From: Streptomyces sp. NBC_00448 | GTDB lineage: Bacteria > Actinomycetota > Actinomycetes > Streptomycetales > Streptomycetaceae | NCBI RefSeq assembly: GCF_036014115.1 | Contig: NZ_CP107913.1 | Coordinates: 7,743,501 to 7,807,500, forward strand | Length of the DNA stretch: 64,000 nt | Direction of reading: 5' to 3' | In this document: positions 63,162-64,000 of the stretch, one piece after another | Layout: the number at the start of each line of letters is the position of its first letter | Position numbering within the stretch: position 1 is the first letter of the stretch | Made by a program: the position numbers and the translations under genes | The notes under the pieces: generated by a model | Told to the model about the DNA's origin: nothing | Seen by the model: the letters and a program-made list of their open reading frames with translations, nothing else | The model's database searches: none

Positions 63162-63887
63162 TCAGGCCAGCGAGAGGGCGTCCGCGAGGAGTTCGACCTG
63201 GGCGTCGAGCAGGGTCGCCGGGTCGTGGCCCATGCCGCTGTAGAGCCCGGAGACCTCCAGCGAGACGGTGCCGTGCACCTGGGTCCACACCTGCACGGCG
63301 CCGGTCAGCCCGGCCGCGGCGGCCTCGGCGGACGCCTCGGGCAGGTACGTCTCCAGCCACCGCTCGACCCCGGGTTCGCGCGTGACCCAGGCCCGCAGGT
63401 CCGTGACGACCGGGCCGAGCGCGGGGTGCGGGGTGCAGCCCGCCAGCAGGGCGACGAAGGGGCCGAGCACGGCACGGGCGTGCTCGCGGGTCTCCGGCGG
63501 GGCCTCGTAGCCGGGCACGGGGGTGCCGCCGATCAGCAGGTAGCGATGCGGCTGCGCGACGGCCCAGCCGCGGAAGGTGCGCACGAGGTCGCGCAGCCCG
63601 GAGCGCGGGGTCGAGCCGGCATCGGCGGACGTCGCGGCGGCGTCGGCCACGGCGCCGGCGAGGTCGGCGTACGCGTCGCAGATGAGGGCGTCGAGGAGGT
63701 CGTCGCGGCCGGCGAAGTAGCGGTAGAGGGCCGGGCCGGACAGCCCCAGCTCCTTGGCGATCTTCACGAGCGCGAGCGCCCCGGTGCCGCCCTCGGCGAG
63801 CTGGGCGAGGGCGGCCGCCTTGATCTCGGCGCGGGTCTGCTCCCGGTAGCGGGCGCGGGGTCCGGGGGTGGCGGCCTGCGGTGGCAT
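63162..63887 (-). CDS. TetR-family regulator
   Basis: 241-aa repressor. HTH domain at about 15-65 (REQTRAEIKAAALAQLAEGG, IAKELGLSGPALYRYFAGRDD), then a C-terminal TetR_C domain of the WHG type (GWAVAQPHRYLLIGGTPVPGYEAP, GAVQVWTQVHGTVSLEVSG). ATG 63887 lies 11 nt after AGGAG. The region upstream (63888-64000) holds CACT-N4-AGTG at 63958-63969, a weak operator candidate. Its target may lie outside the window. Confidence 0.87.
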   Translation of the reverse strand: MPPQAATPGPRARYREQTRAEIKAAALAQLAEGGTGALALVKIAKELGLSGPALYRYFAGRDDLLDALICDAYADLAGAVADAAATSADAGSTPRSGLRDLVRTFRGWAVAQPHRYLLIGGTPVPGYEAPPETREHARAVLGPFVALLAGCTPHPALGPVVTDLRAWVTREPGVERWLETYLPEASAEAAAAGLTGAVQVWTQVHGTVSLEVSGLYSGMGHDPATLLDAQVELLADALSLA

Positions 63888-64000
63888 CGGGTTCGGGGCT
63901 CCTCGTGAAGGGGGCGGGGGCGCGGGGACGGCGACGGGCAGTCTGTTACTGCCTCTCACACTAGCAAGTGGGCGTCGCGAACGAGAGTGCGTGTGCCTAT

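Noticed and set aside
62281..63360. Arylamine N-acetyltransferase with a 97-residue N-terminal extension
   Set aside because: The family starts near MDEQRAAAYLEHIG; the extension is Arg/Gly-rich shadow over the intergenic region and the 3' end of the TetR gene.

Overview
The window is high-GC actinomycete chromosome with strong GC bias at third codon positions. Gene families and gene order look like Streptomyces or a close relative: a das-type amino-sugar locus, SARP, ROK, GntR/UTRA and TetR regulators, many GTG starts and ATGA overlaps, and a purine and glyoxylate catabolic island. No rRNA, tRNA, insertion sequence, integrase or CRISPR array was seen.

Layout. 0-6 kb: GH20 hexosaminidase, ABC sugar importer and a divergent GntR/UTRA regulator, in the gene order of dasD-C-B-A / dasR. 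6-11 kb: SAV_915-like protein, TetR regulator, an orphan promoter-operator-terminator unit, DHA2 efflux pump, LysE exporter. 11-15.4 kb: LuxR/GAF regulator divergent from two acyl-CoA synthetases. 15.4-20.5 kb: glyoxylate carboligase, a zinc-ribbon/Mrr-like protein, tartronate semialdehyde reductase and hydroxypyruvate isomerase. 21-38.2 kb: a RiPP gene cluster. 38.4-43.7 kb: M20 amidohydrolase, two small genes, then OHCU decarboxylase, HIU hydrolase, uricase and 8-oxoguanine deaminase. 44-52.2 kb: GNAT, malate synthase, MobA-like nucleotidyltransferase, a pseudokinase, a small DUF protein, an AllR-like IclR regulator and allantoinase. 52.4-58.5 kb: GH1 beta-glucosidase, ABC sugar importer and a ROK regulator. 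58.6-64 kb: AIM24 protein, a KDPG-aldolase-like protein lacking its lysine, a repeat-rich gap, an AroA homologue, arylamine N-acetyltransferase and a TetR regulator.

The most unusual element is the RiPP cluster (21038-38175). One tightly overlapping rightward operon encodes a SARP activator, an RRE/ThiF-like protein with a decayed YcaO-like C-terminus, two full YcaO cyclodehydratases, a double-nitroreductase azoline dehydrogenase, a split LanB-type dehydratase (glutamylation protein plus one SpaB_C-type protein), one open reading frame joining a PqqD-like domain, an M50 metalloprotease and an ABC ATPase, and an ABC-2 permease. A 62-residue precursor lies convergently at the end; 21 of its last 22 residues are Ser, Thr or Cys. 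The enzymes predict a peptide with azol(in)es and dehydroamino acids. The precursor and enzymes resemble thiazolylpeptide or goadsporin-type systems, but I know of no characterised product matching this set.

The cluster lies inside what looks like a single purine-to-glyoxylate regulon. Similar operator-like sequences (roughly TTY-N5-TGYGGAA, plus a TTTCAAC-N3-CTGTTGA form) precede gcl, hyi, the OHCU decarboxylase operon, aceB and allantoinase, on both sides of the RiPP genes, and an AllR-type regulator is encoded at 50 kb. The pathway read from the genes is 8-oxoguanine to urate, 5-hydroxyisourate, OHCU, allantoin and allantoate, with glyoxylate then used by Gcl/GlxR/Hyi or malate synthase.
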